Assembly (NCBI GenBank): GCA_910592005.1
Contig: CAJVPP010000864.1
Coordinates: forward strand, 1-25,251
Origin: Funneliformis mosseae
Lineage: Eukaryota > Glomeromycota > Glomeromycetes > Glomerales > Glomeraceae
Reading direction: 5' to 3'
Length of the DNA stretch: 25,251 bases
The position numbers and the translations under genes were made by a program. Shown in pieces: positions 1-12,000 of the stretch. Position 1 is the first letter of the stretch. Every line of letters starts with the position of its first letter. The notes below the pieces were generated by a model that saw only the letters and a program-made list of their open reading frames with translations, ran no database searches and had not been told where the DNA came from.

Positions 1-810
1 ACGACCAAAATTGGGCTAGTTACATAATGACGATCTACCGCAGTAAAAATTGTCATTTTTTTTGCACACCACTGTATGTAGATCGTTTTATAAGAATTGC
101 TTTAAATCGGTTATATACATTTTGGAATTTTAATAAAAATTGATTTACCAAATATAATGTCTGCGAATGGGCTAATTTATCATAAATTTTGTGAATAACA
201 CACTGGAATTAAATAAATTGAGCTTCGTCGGGATAATAACCTTTCGAAGCGCAAAGTTTATATTAAAAATTTGGAGAGAATAGTATACTTGCCTATATAA
301 CAAGTACCAGCCTAACAGAATGTATGGTATAACTATTTGTGTTAACATTGTTTTAACTCGTTATCAAAAATATGTTAAATATGATTCGTAATATTTTTAA
401 CATATTAAATAATATATTGCAAATAAATATGTCAAATATATTATAATATAATGTATCAAAAATATGTATTTTATATTTAAATTGTTATGTTTTTATTGTA
501 TGTTGAGAATATGCTAAAAAGAATTATCTAAATATTCTCATTTTCTTGTTATATTAAAAAAGAAAATATCAGTGTTTATAAAAATTTCTGTATTGTTAAG
601 TTGTATCATTTAATTTAACATAAATGCATTTAATAAAGTTTATATTTACCTGTATCTTTTTCAAATGTCTTGCGCCATATCGATATAACAATCGAATAGT
701 AGATAGAATTTAGTCAATATTAGAAAATTACCGAAACCTGAAAAAAGAAAAAAAAACTTTATGTTAATAATATTTTATATTAATAAAATCAAAAGAGTTT
801 TAAAATTACC
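1..810. other. AT-rich intergenic DNA, no gene seen
   Basis: All frames are broken by frequent stops and I see no splice-compatible chain of coding segments. The stretch has many A and T runs. Nothing marks a promoter or an RNA gene. Confidence 0.5.
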
Positions 811-814
811 TCAC

Positions 815-1280
815 CACCTGAAACCAAATGTTCAAAGATAAAATCTAAAATAAAGAAATATTATATTTGTAGCTACCCTTTATGAACCTTAGTAAAATTC
901 TAAAGCCGAACCTACAAAAGAAGAAACAAGAAATATTAAATATATTTCTATAAAATAATCAAAAAAAAATAATATTTCATAAGTTTCGTATGAAATTCAC
1001 TATTTTAACGTAGAGGAAACAAATCTTACAAAAGAAGAAATAAGAGATATTTAGAATGTGTTCTATTAGATTAATCAAAAAAAAAATAATATTTTGTACA
1101 TTTTGTCATACAAAAATTATCGTTTTCAGTATCCAGTACTAAACGAAATTCAGAAACCTACAAGAAATAAAAAAGAAATATTAGAAAAACGTTCCTAATT
1201 AAAAAAAAGCATATTTGTAAGTTTCACGAAGAAGCTTATCATTTTCAAACTTCCTACTTGATTGAAATTCTAAAAACCTT
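815..1280. repeat. Decayed tandem repeat, about 115-130 bp units
   Basis: The block starting CCTACAAAAGAAGAAACAAG at 911 recurs as CTTACAAAAGAAGAAATAAG at 1025 and as CCTACAAGAAATAAAAAAG at 1157. Each copy is followed by an AATCAAAAAAAAAATAATATTT-like or AATTAAAAAAAAG tract, then a TTTCRTA-like segment and a GAAATTC/AAAC junction. Spacing is 114 and 132 bp. A partial unit may precede the first. Copies have diverged heavily, and no coding potential is visible. Confidence 0.5.
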
Positions 1281-1458
1281 TTTCAATAAAATAATTTATT
1301 TAAAAATTTAAATTTCATAAAAAGTTAAGTGTTAAAATGTATTTAACTGTATTAAAAAGTTAAATAAAACTTGAATTAAAAGTTTAATAGAAATAAACTG
1401 CAGATACGGCTGCGACTTATCTATCATATAATACATGTAATATTAGGGTGGAAGATAG

Positions 1459-1921
1459 ATCAAAACTATATGTAGTCCTTATGACAATTTACTATTGATC
1501 GAAGTTTCCTAATAAATTAATGTATTTTCGCATCTTTATAACTTTGAATTCTTCTTTGATTTTTTTTTCAAATACTGTGAAGATGTTCCAAATAGGTCTT
1601 ATTTATGTGATATCTTTCTTTTTTTCTAAAAAAAGTTTCACAATTTGGAAATAATAAAGAACTATTTTAAGAACTATCTTTCTATAAAAAAAATTTTTTG
1701 TGTTTCAAAAAAAAGCGAGCTATACCATTATTCTTAAAGTTATTATATGTCTATTTATGCTTTTAATATTACCCAAATATTCTCAAAGAATAAGATCAAA
1801 TTTTGAAAATTGGGATTTTTTTTAATGGAAAAGAAGTAATACTCAATTTGGCATCATACAAATTGATGATAAAAACATCAAACAATAACAAATGTTCATA
1901 AGGACTACATATAATTTTGAT
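1459..1921. mobile_element. MITE-like element with 32-bp terminal inverted repeats
   Basis: Positions 1459-1490 and 1890-1921 are inverted copies. Both contain TATATGTAGTCCTTATGA, and I count about 29 of 32 matching bases. The 463-bp unit has no long open frame, so it would be non-autonomous. I could not identify a clear target-site duplication, so the exact ends and the superfamily are uncertain. Confidence 0.6.
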
Positions 1922-2568
1922 TTAATTAGTTAATCTGCTACCACAACGTGATATTTTAAAAGTATATAACCTTTTATTTCATTTTTGATTTTATTTCTTT
2001 TAATTTAAATTTATTAAATTTTAAATTATAATTTCAGCTGAAATTTTTTTATTCTTATGAAAAGCCCTCTTCTATGAATGGGTAAAGATCTTTTAGCACC
2101 TATAGGAGAAGAGCTATTGCCCATTCATAGCAACAAAGGAAGGATGTCTTCAGAGTAAGATATGTTAAATACTAAAAAATTAGGTGTAAAATTTAGTCTA
2201 AAAATAAGGGTTTCAGCAAAGTTTATTTTCCTTTTGCAGATTTTAAAATTTTAATTTTAAAAATTTCAAATAATAGATTGATTAATCAGGCAAACTCCAA
2301 CTGCGTTCTCTAATATGATATGTTAATATTTTTATAATATTACAGTTATATATTTAAAAGATTGCAAACATACTGTATTTCGAAAATATTTTATTAATTA
2401 TTTTAATTTATGTGCTATAATTTTTTATTTCATTAAGTTAATATTTAGTATAAATTTATATCTAAATTCGAAATGTATTACAGATCTGTTTTTCACGTTA
2501 AAATATTTTGACTATACATCAAACATTTAATTGCTATCAGTTAGTGATGTTTATTATATTTATGAAAA
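1922..2568. other. AT-rich spacer with one inverted repeat
   Basis: The only notable structure is CTATGAATGGG at 2072-2082 facing CCCATTCATAG at 2120-2130, an 11-bp perfect inverted repeat with a 37-base loop. No open frame of interest was found. Confidence 0.4.
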
Positions 2569-2757
2569 TTGAAGGTTTCTGTAAAGTTGGCATTGTTAAG
2601 TATTCAGCCGTATTGTCTAGGTATGTATAATTCCTCAGCTACAACTACAATGGTTGACAATAATAACAATGATAATAACAACAATGGTGATGAACCTGTC
2701 CCACACTATGTCCCAAATGTCCTATCATCTATGTCCCATGATAATACTGCATAAAAG
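2569..2757 (+). other. Short Asn-rich open frame, possibly a 3' exon remnant
   Basis: A 61-codon open frame ends with TAA at 2755-2757. It contains a run of AAT/AAC codons (about 2658-2690) coding an Asn/Asp tract, followed by a Pro/Val/His/Ser-rich tail. Asn tracts are common in AT-rich eukaryotic proteins and also arise by chance in trinucleotide repeats. A possible acceptor (TTGTCTAG, about 2613-2620) lies just before the Asn-rich part, but I see no upstream exon. I do not recognise the product. Confidence 0.2.
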
Positions 2758-3695
2758 TATATTTTTTCCCTTAATAAAATAAGTTCTGATGTTGATGTGA
2801 TGAAGCTGATAAGCATGATGTGTCGAAACTATATCTTTAACAATGTCAAATAAAATCATTGTGTTAGAACCATATATTTATAATTCAAATTCAACTAAAA
2901 ATTTATATTTTATAAAAAATATAGATATTCTTTTTAATAATTTAAAAAAATATCTAATGATTTATAATATAGGTAATTTTTTTTATTAATTTATATTTAT
3001 TAGATTATTATTATGGTAATTCAAACTCAATATACTCAATATTATTTTTTAAAAAAAAATGGATATAGATAGTAAGTTATAATTAAGCTTTTTTGTAATT
3101 TAAGTTTTTGCTTTTGTAGCTATTGTATAGTATTTACTTTAAAATTACTTTTGACCATAAAGTGTTCCGTCTTTTTTTTGAGAAATTTTAATCCGTTTCA
3201 TCAATTATATCCTACTTACAAAGAACGATGCAAGCATAAGTAATTAAACTTGATTTTATACAAAATATAAAACTTTGTTATTTTATTATTATTGAATTGT
3301 CGACTTTTTATCATTACTTCAATTAAATTGATACCGCTCAAAAAAAATACGAAAATCTGAGAATGATATTTTCTCAGTATGGGGAATTTTTCAATATTGT
3401 GAAATAATTAAGATTATTGACAAACCAATTATCTGCTAGCTATCACCAAAAAAGTAAACATTGAATTTGATTAGGGAATAATTAAAAAAAAAGAATTAAA
3501 CTCTGAGGTAATTCATTTAATAAATTTGTATAATTCGTCTAATTTTAATTGATCATGGTCTTATACTTCATTTGTTTTTTTTAATTAAATGTGTGGTTCA
3601 TGACCATAATTTAGAAAATATAAATATTTAATAAGCATCCTCTTTCATATTAAATCTAAAATTAATAAAGGGCAATAGACATCAAATATAATGTA
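2758..3695. other. AT-rich spacer, no gene seen
   Basis: Dense stops occur in all frames. There are poly-A/T runs and a short imperfect inverted repeat around 3553-3604 (ATGGTC facing GACCAT). I see no supported gene. Confidence 0.4.
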
Positions 3696-4008
3696 ATGGA
3701 AAGTATTTCCAAGTTTACGGAGCTCATTTGTAGACCTCCTTCACCTGATGGCGTAACAAATTTCTAATTAGTTCAGAAGCTATCAGCAACCTCATCAAAG
3801 ATATCGAAGCTTTGGGAATCAATAAATCCGTCAAAGATATGGTTTTACCTCATATTGCTCGTCTTGGGTAATAACTGTGATATGACTCCCAATTTCAAGT
3901 AATTTAAAATTGAATTCAAAGCCAGTTACATTTCCTTAATTGTTCCTTCTCTTTTAATTATAGTTGGAAATGATAAATAGAGCAGATTATGTCAAAACTT
4001 CCATCTAA
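3696..4008 (+). pseudogene. Broken spliced gene of unknown function
   Basis: I see an ATG at 3696 followed by 23 sense codons (MESISKFTELICRPP, then SPDGVTNF) to a TAA at 3765. After a frame change the frame at 3770 gives SSEAISNLIKDIEALG, then INKSVKDMVLPHIARLG up to 3868. One more base shift gives NNCDMTPNFK up to a donor GTAATT at 3899. An acceptor TTTAATTATAG ends at 3963, and the downstream exon reads LEMINRADYVKTSI to a TAA at 4006. The amino-acid composition is far more balanced than the surrounding DNA would give by chance, and the splice sites fall in place, so I take this as a real gene that has lost its frame at two points. I do not recognise the family. Confidence 0.4.
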
Positions 4009-4334
4009 CAGTAATCTCTTTGTGAAATAAAGAAACTTTAACTTTTAATATCGGCTCTATAGTCAGATATTTCAAAACCATTGATGTTTACAAATAATTT
4101 TTATCATTCACGCATATATCCTGGAATTAGAAATTTTAATTCATACTATTCAAGAAATGTTCGTATTGATCAATCCACCCCTTTGAATGTTTCCGATCCG
4201 GAAACTCTATTTGACACCATAATGGTTCAAACAAATTCAAACCTCATCCTTCATCAATTAGTTCAATTTTATTTTACTTGGTAACCATTATCACACACGA
4301 TCTGTTTGATTTTCGCCGAATGAACTATACATTA
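4009..4334. other. Spacer with a weak 67-codon open frame
   Basis: A plus-strand frame from 4081 to 4284 stays open and has a fairly balanced composition, including a stretch QSTPLNVSDPETLFD. It may be another fragment of the broken gene just upstream or of a mobile element. No splice signals join it convincingly, and I assign no function. Confidence 0.2.
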
Positions 4335-4845
4335 AGGTTGGCGGGCAAAACCTGAAGGTTTCGACAGGCATCGAAATTGAAACGTTTGCCAAATTTTTTT
4401 AATTGCAAAAATTTCGACGGTGGCAAAATTTTCGATTGATGAAAAAACTCATCGAAACCTTCTGACATTAAAATACAATTTTTGAAATTTAAAAATTTAT
4501 TATTTTGTTTTTAAGAGATGAGCAAATCGTATATAGCAGGTCACTTTCTTTTGTTTTAATTTTATAAAAGATAAGAAAATTAAATATAGTTAAAGTAAAT
4601 TAATTCTTTATCAAGTTCAATTATCATCTTTCTCCCAATTAGTATTTTCTTCATTTATACTCATGACAGTATACCTATCTTCTTCTTCATTAAACTTTCT
4701 TTTGAAAATCATCATTCTCTTCATAAGGTAATCCTTCTAATTATTCAACAAGTTTCTATGCTTCCAAATTTAAAACTTGCTCGATAAACAATGTGCGAAA
4801 TAGCAATGGTCGGGAGAATATTACAAATTAAAAAATTAAATATTT
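4335..4845 (-). mobile_element. Transposon 3'-end fragment (ORF tail plus terminal region)
   Basis: Read on the minus strand, 4845 to about 4625 shows a decayed coding tail. One frame gives EQVLNLEA, KLVE and LEGLPYEENDDFQKK separated by TAG/TAA codons. After a one-base shift it gives NEEEDRYTVMSINEEN and a stop. The region 4470-4335 that follows is the terminal segment, with several TTTCGA/TCGAAA motifs and GGCAAAA/TTTGCC words. The same order (coding tail, spacer, terminal segment) appears on the plus strand at 24764-25251, so this is one end of a dispersed element. The coding tail resembles the C-terminus of a transposase, but I cannot name the superfamily. Repeated subterminal motifs would suit a hAT-type element. 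Confidence 0.55.
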
Positions 4846-5238
4846 TGGATTATATATAATATATTTCTAAAACTGTGAACTGAAATCAAAAATTTTCTAA
4901 AAAGACAAAACAGAAAGCATGGTTACTTGACAAATCTACTCAATCTCAGCTTTGAAAAAAAGTAGGTGTCCCATTTTATTCTATTAAAAGGCCACGCACA
5001 TTAACATTTTTGGTTCACGTCACCAACCAAAAAATGTTTATATGTAAAAAATTTATCACGTGACTTCGAAGTATAATTCATTAACACTGTTGTATTCAAT
5101 TCTTTCTGCCTGTGAAACATGAAATTTTTAATAAAATTGCTAATGATCGGCAGTGATAATTGCAATATGTAAAATTGCCTCGCGTCAGAATCTCTTTTTT
5201 CTTGGGATTATTATTCTTTAAAAACCTATTTTGCAATA
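4846..5238. other. Spacer upstream of the decayed family gene
   Basis: No supported gene. The minus-strand open frame across 5096-5434 lies opposite the start of the decayed gene and is a shadow of it. Base composition is somewhat less AT-extreme near 5160-5240, just before the ATG at 5239. Confidence 0.4.
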
Positions 5239-8200
5239 ATGAGTAAATATAAACAATATGATGTTTTGTTAATAACAGCAAGAAAATTGGATGAAGAATT
5301 ACATTTTGGAGTATTTGGACGTTTTTGGTGGCAATCATGTAGCCACGAGGATAATACTTTATTATATCCTGTACGCTTAGGATGAAAACTCTTGTTACAC
5401 TTAAGGAAACCAACTTTATAATTACCGTAGTCAAAGGAAATTTGAATTTTATCTTTCGGCCTGGTTTTGTTTATGAAGCAAATGGTATTACAAGTTCTAT
5501 TAATGATACTTCTTCTGGAGCAATAAACTCTTTATATTCAACATTATTCAATTCAAAAACAAGATTTTCTGGTCCATTAATATGTGGTTATAATAATAGG
5601 AAAATTACCAAAGAAATTATGAATGATGTTCCTTTTCAACTATTTATATTAACAATTGGTAAATTGCAGGTGTTTATAGGAATTATGAGAGTTTCTGATT
5701 GTAAGGTTTTAAAATATGTAGGATTGAAATATATGTCATCTTTTATTTATCAAATTGGAAAAATACAAACATTATTTGTACAAAGGATTTATCATCATCA
5801 TTGTTCAATAACCTTATACCAGAATGAACAAATATAGTGGTAGTAATCCTAATGAAGTTTGGAAAGAACTTTGGAATAAATTCAATATATTACAAAATTG
5901 GAATGGAAAAACTTTATTTGATATTAATCATGAAAAAACTTAAAATTTAATAAATAGCCTCTGAATACCTTCTTGTATAATTAATGAATGGAATAATAAA
6001 ATTATGATGATACAATTATATAAACATCATTTACACAAATTTACAATTGCTGATGTTTCTTAGTATGAATTTTTACTCAATTGGAAAAAAGAACAATGTA
6101 ATATAATAGAATTATATGGTACTCTTAAAACTATCTATCTGGAAGAATATCAATTTAAGAAAGAGAATTTCGTACTTAGAAAGTGGTATTACATAGTATT
6201 AGATGCACTAATATTACACCATTTAATAAAAATGAATCAGAAGTAAGAAAAATATTTTTTCTAGAAAAAATTTTGAATAAAGCTGAAAATCCAATTGATG
6301 ATAAAAATCTCCTTCTTTATTTATATAAAAACAATTTTCTTAATATATCTATTTTAAATGAATGTTCTAATTCAAATGTAGATAAATTGTGATCTTATTT
6401 TAATGAATCTTTAAAAATAAATAAAGGAGGAATTGATGGAAAAAGAAGAATTTTATCAATAATTGCAGATGATTTTTTATATGAAAAAATTAGAACAAAT
6501 TTATCAGTAAGTTATTTTAACTTATCTAATTAATTATATTTTTAATTATAATTTTTTTATTTATCAACTTTTAATATAAGTTGCTCTAAATACAATTTTC
6601 AATGCTTGTAAATATGCTAGGTTGAATGGTCCTAATACTAATCAAATTGAAAAACCTATAAGAACAATAAATAAACTATCACAAGAAAAATTAGAACAAT
6701 TCTGTAATTTTTTTAAAGATTAAGCAAATGTTATTATATCTTCTTATAAAATAGATACTAAAATCCAAATACCTATTCTTTATTTGAAAAATACAAATAA
6801 AGCACTTTGGGAAAAATTTTACAAAATATATCTAAATGGTTTAAAAAGAATAACTTTTATTGCTAATTAAAAGGGAATTATTATCAATATTAAAAAGATA
6901 TAGGAGAACTTTGCATTATCTGTAATATTTATAAATATAAAGTATTTAGAAATCTGAAAGATTTTATTCAAAAAAAAATTAGTTCAATGGAACTTCAGGT
7001 AAAATTAAACTAAAAATCAATATATAAATGTAAATAAAATACTTACTTTATATTCTATATTATTTTAGCATAAATTTATTCAATGTGTTAAAAATTTATA
7101 ACGTTATCTAAAAAGATCATGTGAATAAAAATTTAAAGTATTAGAAAATAGAATAACTAAACATGATTCTTGCATCAATTATTGTTTATTGTATACTTTT
7201 AGAACTTGTGATGAATTACATACTCAAATATGTAATAAATGTTAAGAATTATTTACTTTTTTTTAATGATCTTAAAGAAATTATCAACTTAACTTCTTAT
7301 AATAATTTGACAAACTATGAAAAGAAACTTATTTACTACCTGTCTTATCAAACAAGAAAAGTTTATTTAAATCCTCAATTTAATATAACAATAATAGAAT
7401 TAGATAAAAAAGAAGCTATTCTATTAGTAGATTATAAAATGAAAATCTTATCACAAACTGTAAGATAAATCAAATAGAATTTTTATAGTACAAAAGAATA
7501 ATTTCTATATTTTATTTTAGTTTATACAAATCTATTGAAAATAATCAAATCTGTATTGAAGCATTTAATTACTGGTTATATGATTCAAAGTAAGATGTAT
7601 AGTTCATAGCTTCATCTTTATATAGTGTAATTGAAGCTCTTAATGAAAACCTGAATAGATAAGTATTATTTAAGATAATGATCTACATTATCATAATTCT
7701 GAGTTGATAATAATATTAAGTTATTAGAAAGAATAGTATAATATAAGAGTAAATAAGTGGATATTTTTAGAAGTGGGAGAATCAAAAACTGCTATTAATT
7801 CAAATCATATACAGGTATAATAGTTTACTTACTTAAATTATTTAAATTAATGATTGAATTATTTAGATTTCACATTCAATTAAAAGGCAAGTTAAACTTG
7901 GATTTGAAATGAGAAATGGTGAAAATATTCAAGAAGCAATTAAAAACATTGCTAGAATTTATGTAGCTCATTTAGAACTTTATAGAGATGATGATAAATT
8001 TATTTTGTTAAAAACTAAATTATTTAATATATATACTATATATTTAACATATTATCTAAAATAACAAAAAGAAAATAAAGGAGATAAAATAAAAACAATT
8101 CCTGAAATTTCAAATTATTTTGAATAGAGATGGCTGAATGAAGAAGAATTAGATAAATGTATACAAGTAAGAGCTTAACTCATATTAGTAAATGAAAAAC

Positions 8201-9081
8201 CTTTACACTAAATCAAATATCTAATTGGATAAAAGATAGAATACATATGATATAGTCATAAATTTCATCACATACTACTCCAAAATCTTCTTAGAAAATC
8301 CTAATATCACATAATTCAAATAAGTATTAGCATTAGTAATTATGTTATATAATAAAATTAACATAAAAATATATCAAGTTTTGTTCTCAGATGTTAATGT
8401 AAAAAAGCTAAAGGTGAAACAATTGCAAGAGGAGTTAGAAAATTGAGAAATAATAACAAATAAAAAAGAAAGTCACGTAAAAATAATAAAAATGTTAGAT
8501 TATAAGATGGTAAAAGAAACACAGACTAAAAAAATCAGTAGATTTTAAAAAGTGATTTTTATTTTATAAAAGATTCAAATAATAAATTTTTATTATAGAT
8601 AGTAGTAATACATAAATATCAGAAAGAATACTAAATGATATTACTAATATATCATAAAATAAGTAAGAAATTATATAAAAATCTAATGCTATATTGTCAA
8701 TCTTAACTGATAGTAATCTTACAGATGTAAATGCATTTCCTTTGTTATGTGATTAGACATTAAAGTATAACTAAAAATATGGTAAAAAAGATTCAGAAAA
8801 AAGAATTGCTTTACAAGTTATAACACTATTAGAATGTTTCTTTTTGGATGGTAATATTTATAAAAATAAAAGAATGAGTGGAAATAATATATAGGATAAA
8901 CTAGTTGAGAAATAGAAACATGATGAATTAGTGCAAAATGTTGAAATTCTAGAAGTATTCTCTATAAATAATTGGATAATAAGATTTGCTATCTAAAAAG
9001 AACTTATCTGAGCAAGCTATAGCTAGATTTTCAAAGTTTAAAGCAAAATTACTATCTTATACTGTTTTAAAATATCAGTAA
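5239..9081 (+). pseudogene. Decayed copy of a dispersed gene family, DDE-transposase-like core
   Basis: The frame opens at ATG 5239 (MSKYKQYDVLLITARK) and shifts at about 5383 into a 151-codon open stretch. It can then be followed through about nine frame changes to a TAA at 9079. Intron-like segments lie at 6507-6580, 6999-7068 and 7815-7866. Recognisable blocks include ITPFNKNESE, DGKRRILSIIADDF, CIICNIYKYKVF, HDSCINYCLLYTFRTCDE, LLVDYKMKIL (Asp codon 7430), HYHNSELI (Asp codon 7674), KWIFLEVGESKTAINSNH and ISHSIKRQVKLGFEMRNGE. A Cys/His-rich stretch at about 6907-7242 may bind zinc. The spaced Asp, Asp and Glu blocks suggest a DDE transposase-derived fold, which is inference. From memory this is a high-copy Rhizophagus family of unknown function; I could not check this. 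There are about 32 in-frame TAA/TAG and 2-3 TGA codons, so it cannot give a full product under the standard code. Confidence 0.7.
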
Positions 9082-12000
9082 AATACTGAGAATCTCACAT
9101 TTTAACAAAGTTTAAGTCAAAATTTTTTGTATAAAAATTTCAATTAAATTTATAATACAAAAATCCAAGTTTGATTATATTATAACAAGGGTTTTTTTTA
9201 ATATTACACTATTAAGTAGTACTTTAACATTATCAAACTTTATTGCAATTCTATACATTTTATTATATGATCGACATAAATTTCACCAAATTTATGTAAT
9301 GATTTTTTACAGTTTACTGTAAATCATAAATTAATCATTTTTGCCTTAACTCAGCTCTTTACAATTTATTGTTATTAACTCAAATAATTGCTAATTATTA
9401 AATGCTAATTAATTAAATTACACTAAAATAATAAATGAAAAATAAAATAAATAAAAATATTAAAACAATAAGTCAAACAAAATTTATGAATTTTATGAAG
9501 TTAAAATTACGAAAGTGAATATTGCAAGGAAAAAAAGGAAAGAATTAAGGTATATGTATAAATAAAGGAAAATAAAATATACTAAAAAGAATTTAAAGAA
9601 CTTGCCAAAATTTCAAGTGACTTAAAATATAAATATTAAAAATTTTAATTAGAACGACTTGCATTCTAACAATATAGTATCCTAACAATATAGTCAAAAT
9701 TGATTAACCAATATGATTATAAATGAAAATTATGATTTTTCAGATAGAATGTATTAATACAAATAAACACTGATTGACTTATAATCATAGTTCTCATCAT
9801 TTTTTGATTTACTTGATTTTTTATACTTCTTTTTTAATTCTCTTTTTACTTTTGGAAATGATTATAAATAATTAATTCTTAAAAGTTAACTAATTATATC
9901 ATTATAATTTTACATATAATATTTTTTTATTAATAAATAATAAATCCTGTGTTTTTAAAATTTTAAAGTTACATAAACTGAAATACTAATTTTCCTGATG
10001 ATTTTATATCAGAAGCATTTTTGTATTATATCATATTATAATAAAACTCAAATAAGAAATAAAAATAAAAGAATTTATATCTAACGCTAATATGACTGAA
10101 TGACTGTGATGAGATTCAATCTGATTGTCACTTTTGATTGCTTAATAAAATTTTAAAATTAATTAGTTTTATTAAATTAAGTATATAATAAGTTAAATTT
10201 TATCACTATTAATTCTTTACCTCCTATTATACAATTATTTCATTTGATCTTGTATTAAAGGAGCATTAGCATTACTATGTTAAAATATTAATATTTAATA
10301 TTATAATATCATTTAAGGTTTTTTTTTAAGGTAAGGTTACTGAAAATTTAAATATTTTCAAATTAGTTATACTATTCTGCCACAATTACTTTTTTATAAA
10401 CTATACTAATTTTGGATCAAATGTGTATACCTGATAGTTAAATAATTCTTTATTCATTTGATTATGAATTTAATCTTTCAATTAGATAATACTTTTATAA
10501 TTTAATACTATGAATAAATAATAGTTATTTACCACAAGATATGAGATATCTTAGCTGTCATTTTTTTTTCTAATAAGCATATTATATGACTTATTAAAAT
10601 AAATATTGGCAAATATTTATAGAATTGGTAATAAATAAATTTCATGATTCTAGTAATGCATTATTTGTTTAAAATAATCAATTTTAACTTTAAAAATTGC
10701 AATTTACATTTAATTAAAATAAAGAATATCCTGTATTTTTTGAGTTTATTTATGCAATAGTAACTACTCATATTTTTCTCATTTGATAATAATAAGAATA
10801 AACTTCTTCCTCTTTTTCATATTTTGTTGTCTTCTATTTGCAACATATAAATCATAAAATAACTTCACATTCTTTTATACAACTGAAAAAATGCATTTAC
10901 ATCTAAACCATCAAGTCAAATAATCAATATATTACTTTTTTCTTTTTCTATTCTCTTTTATTGTATTTTAAAAACTTATATTTATTAATTATTTAATAAA
11001 ATTTTGCATATCGTTACATTTTGTTTTTTATAAAGATGTCTAATATCATTTTAAAAGCTGCCAATTATATTGTTGATACTTTTACTTTTACTCTTATTAT
11101 CTTTTTCTAAATAAATTAAAATAATGATTATTATCTCATTCATTAATGTTATATTATTTATTATAATATATGATTAAAATCTTTCTTATTGAATAAAATT
11201 TCTAAAATTTCTTTTCTTTCTGGATTCTTTAGCAGAATATCTTATTATCTAAGGTATTTTTAACTAATACTTTTATTTTATTCATAAATTAAGTAATAAA
11301 CATTTTTTTTAATCCTTTAACATAATAATTTTATTCTCAGAATTTACAACTTTAGAGTTTTTCTCTTTCTACTAGTATATGGAAATCATTTGCTATTAAA
11401 AACTTTTCATTTTTCTATAAGATGAGTAAAAACTTAAAACTCTCACTTTTACTTAAGCTTAGTGATAACCTTTTTTATAATACTTAAAAACTAAAATTTT
11501 ATCCATTAATTAATAATCCAATAATAATAATAATAAAATAACATTTCTTTAATTTTAATTATCTCAGCATCTAGTTATCCATTTGAGATAAAATATATAT
11601 TATTATAATACTCTTAAATTAATAAATACATTAATACTATTTTTATGAAATTATGATCAGTAGATCATGAGAAATTCACGTCTGAGATCTGTTTATTCCA
11701 ATTGGATCTCCTAAATTAATGAAGAGATTAATATTTTCTAAAGCATTTTCTGATTCTATATAAATATTTATCCTAAACTTGATAAGATTAGCTTTATCAC
11801 TGTAATATTTAAATAATTTAAACCTTTTATTGATCTTACGAAAATTAAATGTCCTATAATTTTAATTGGTACTGAAGAAGATAAACTAATTGATTTAAAA
11901 ATTATAAAAGAAATTTCTATTAAGCTTAAATGCTACATTATTAGAATAACAAAGCTTATTTGCTAATAAGAAGTTTAAATCAGAAACTATAAAAGAAATA

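Noticed and set aside
5096..5434. 112-codon minus-strand open frame
   Set aside because: It lies antisense to the recognisable start of the decayed family gene and has no family features of its own.
7163..7468. 101-codon open frame presented as an independent small gene
   Set aside because: Only its last two thirds are in the family frame; the first part is out of frame with the adjacent family block (HDSCINYCLLYTFRTC), so it spans a frameshift in the pseudogene.
7442..7521. Apparent intron GTAAGA...TTTTAG at 7461-7520 in the decayed gene
   Set aside because: Reading through it gives residues that fit the recalled family (R-x-IK-x-NFYSTKE-x-FLYFILVYT), so it is better explained as coding sequence with stops than as an intron.
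9690..11460. Long minus-strand frames that stay open if TAA and TAG are read as Gln
   Set aside because: In DNA this AT-rich, ignoring TAA/TAG leaves only rare TGA stops, so all three frames look open; I saw the same effect in several frames at once. This is not evidence for genes or for a new code.
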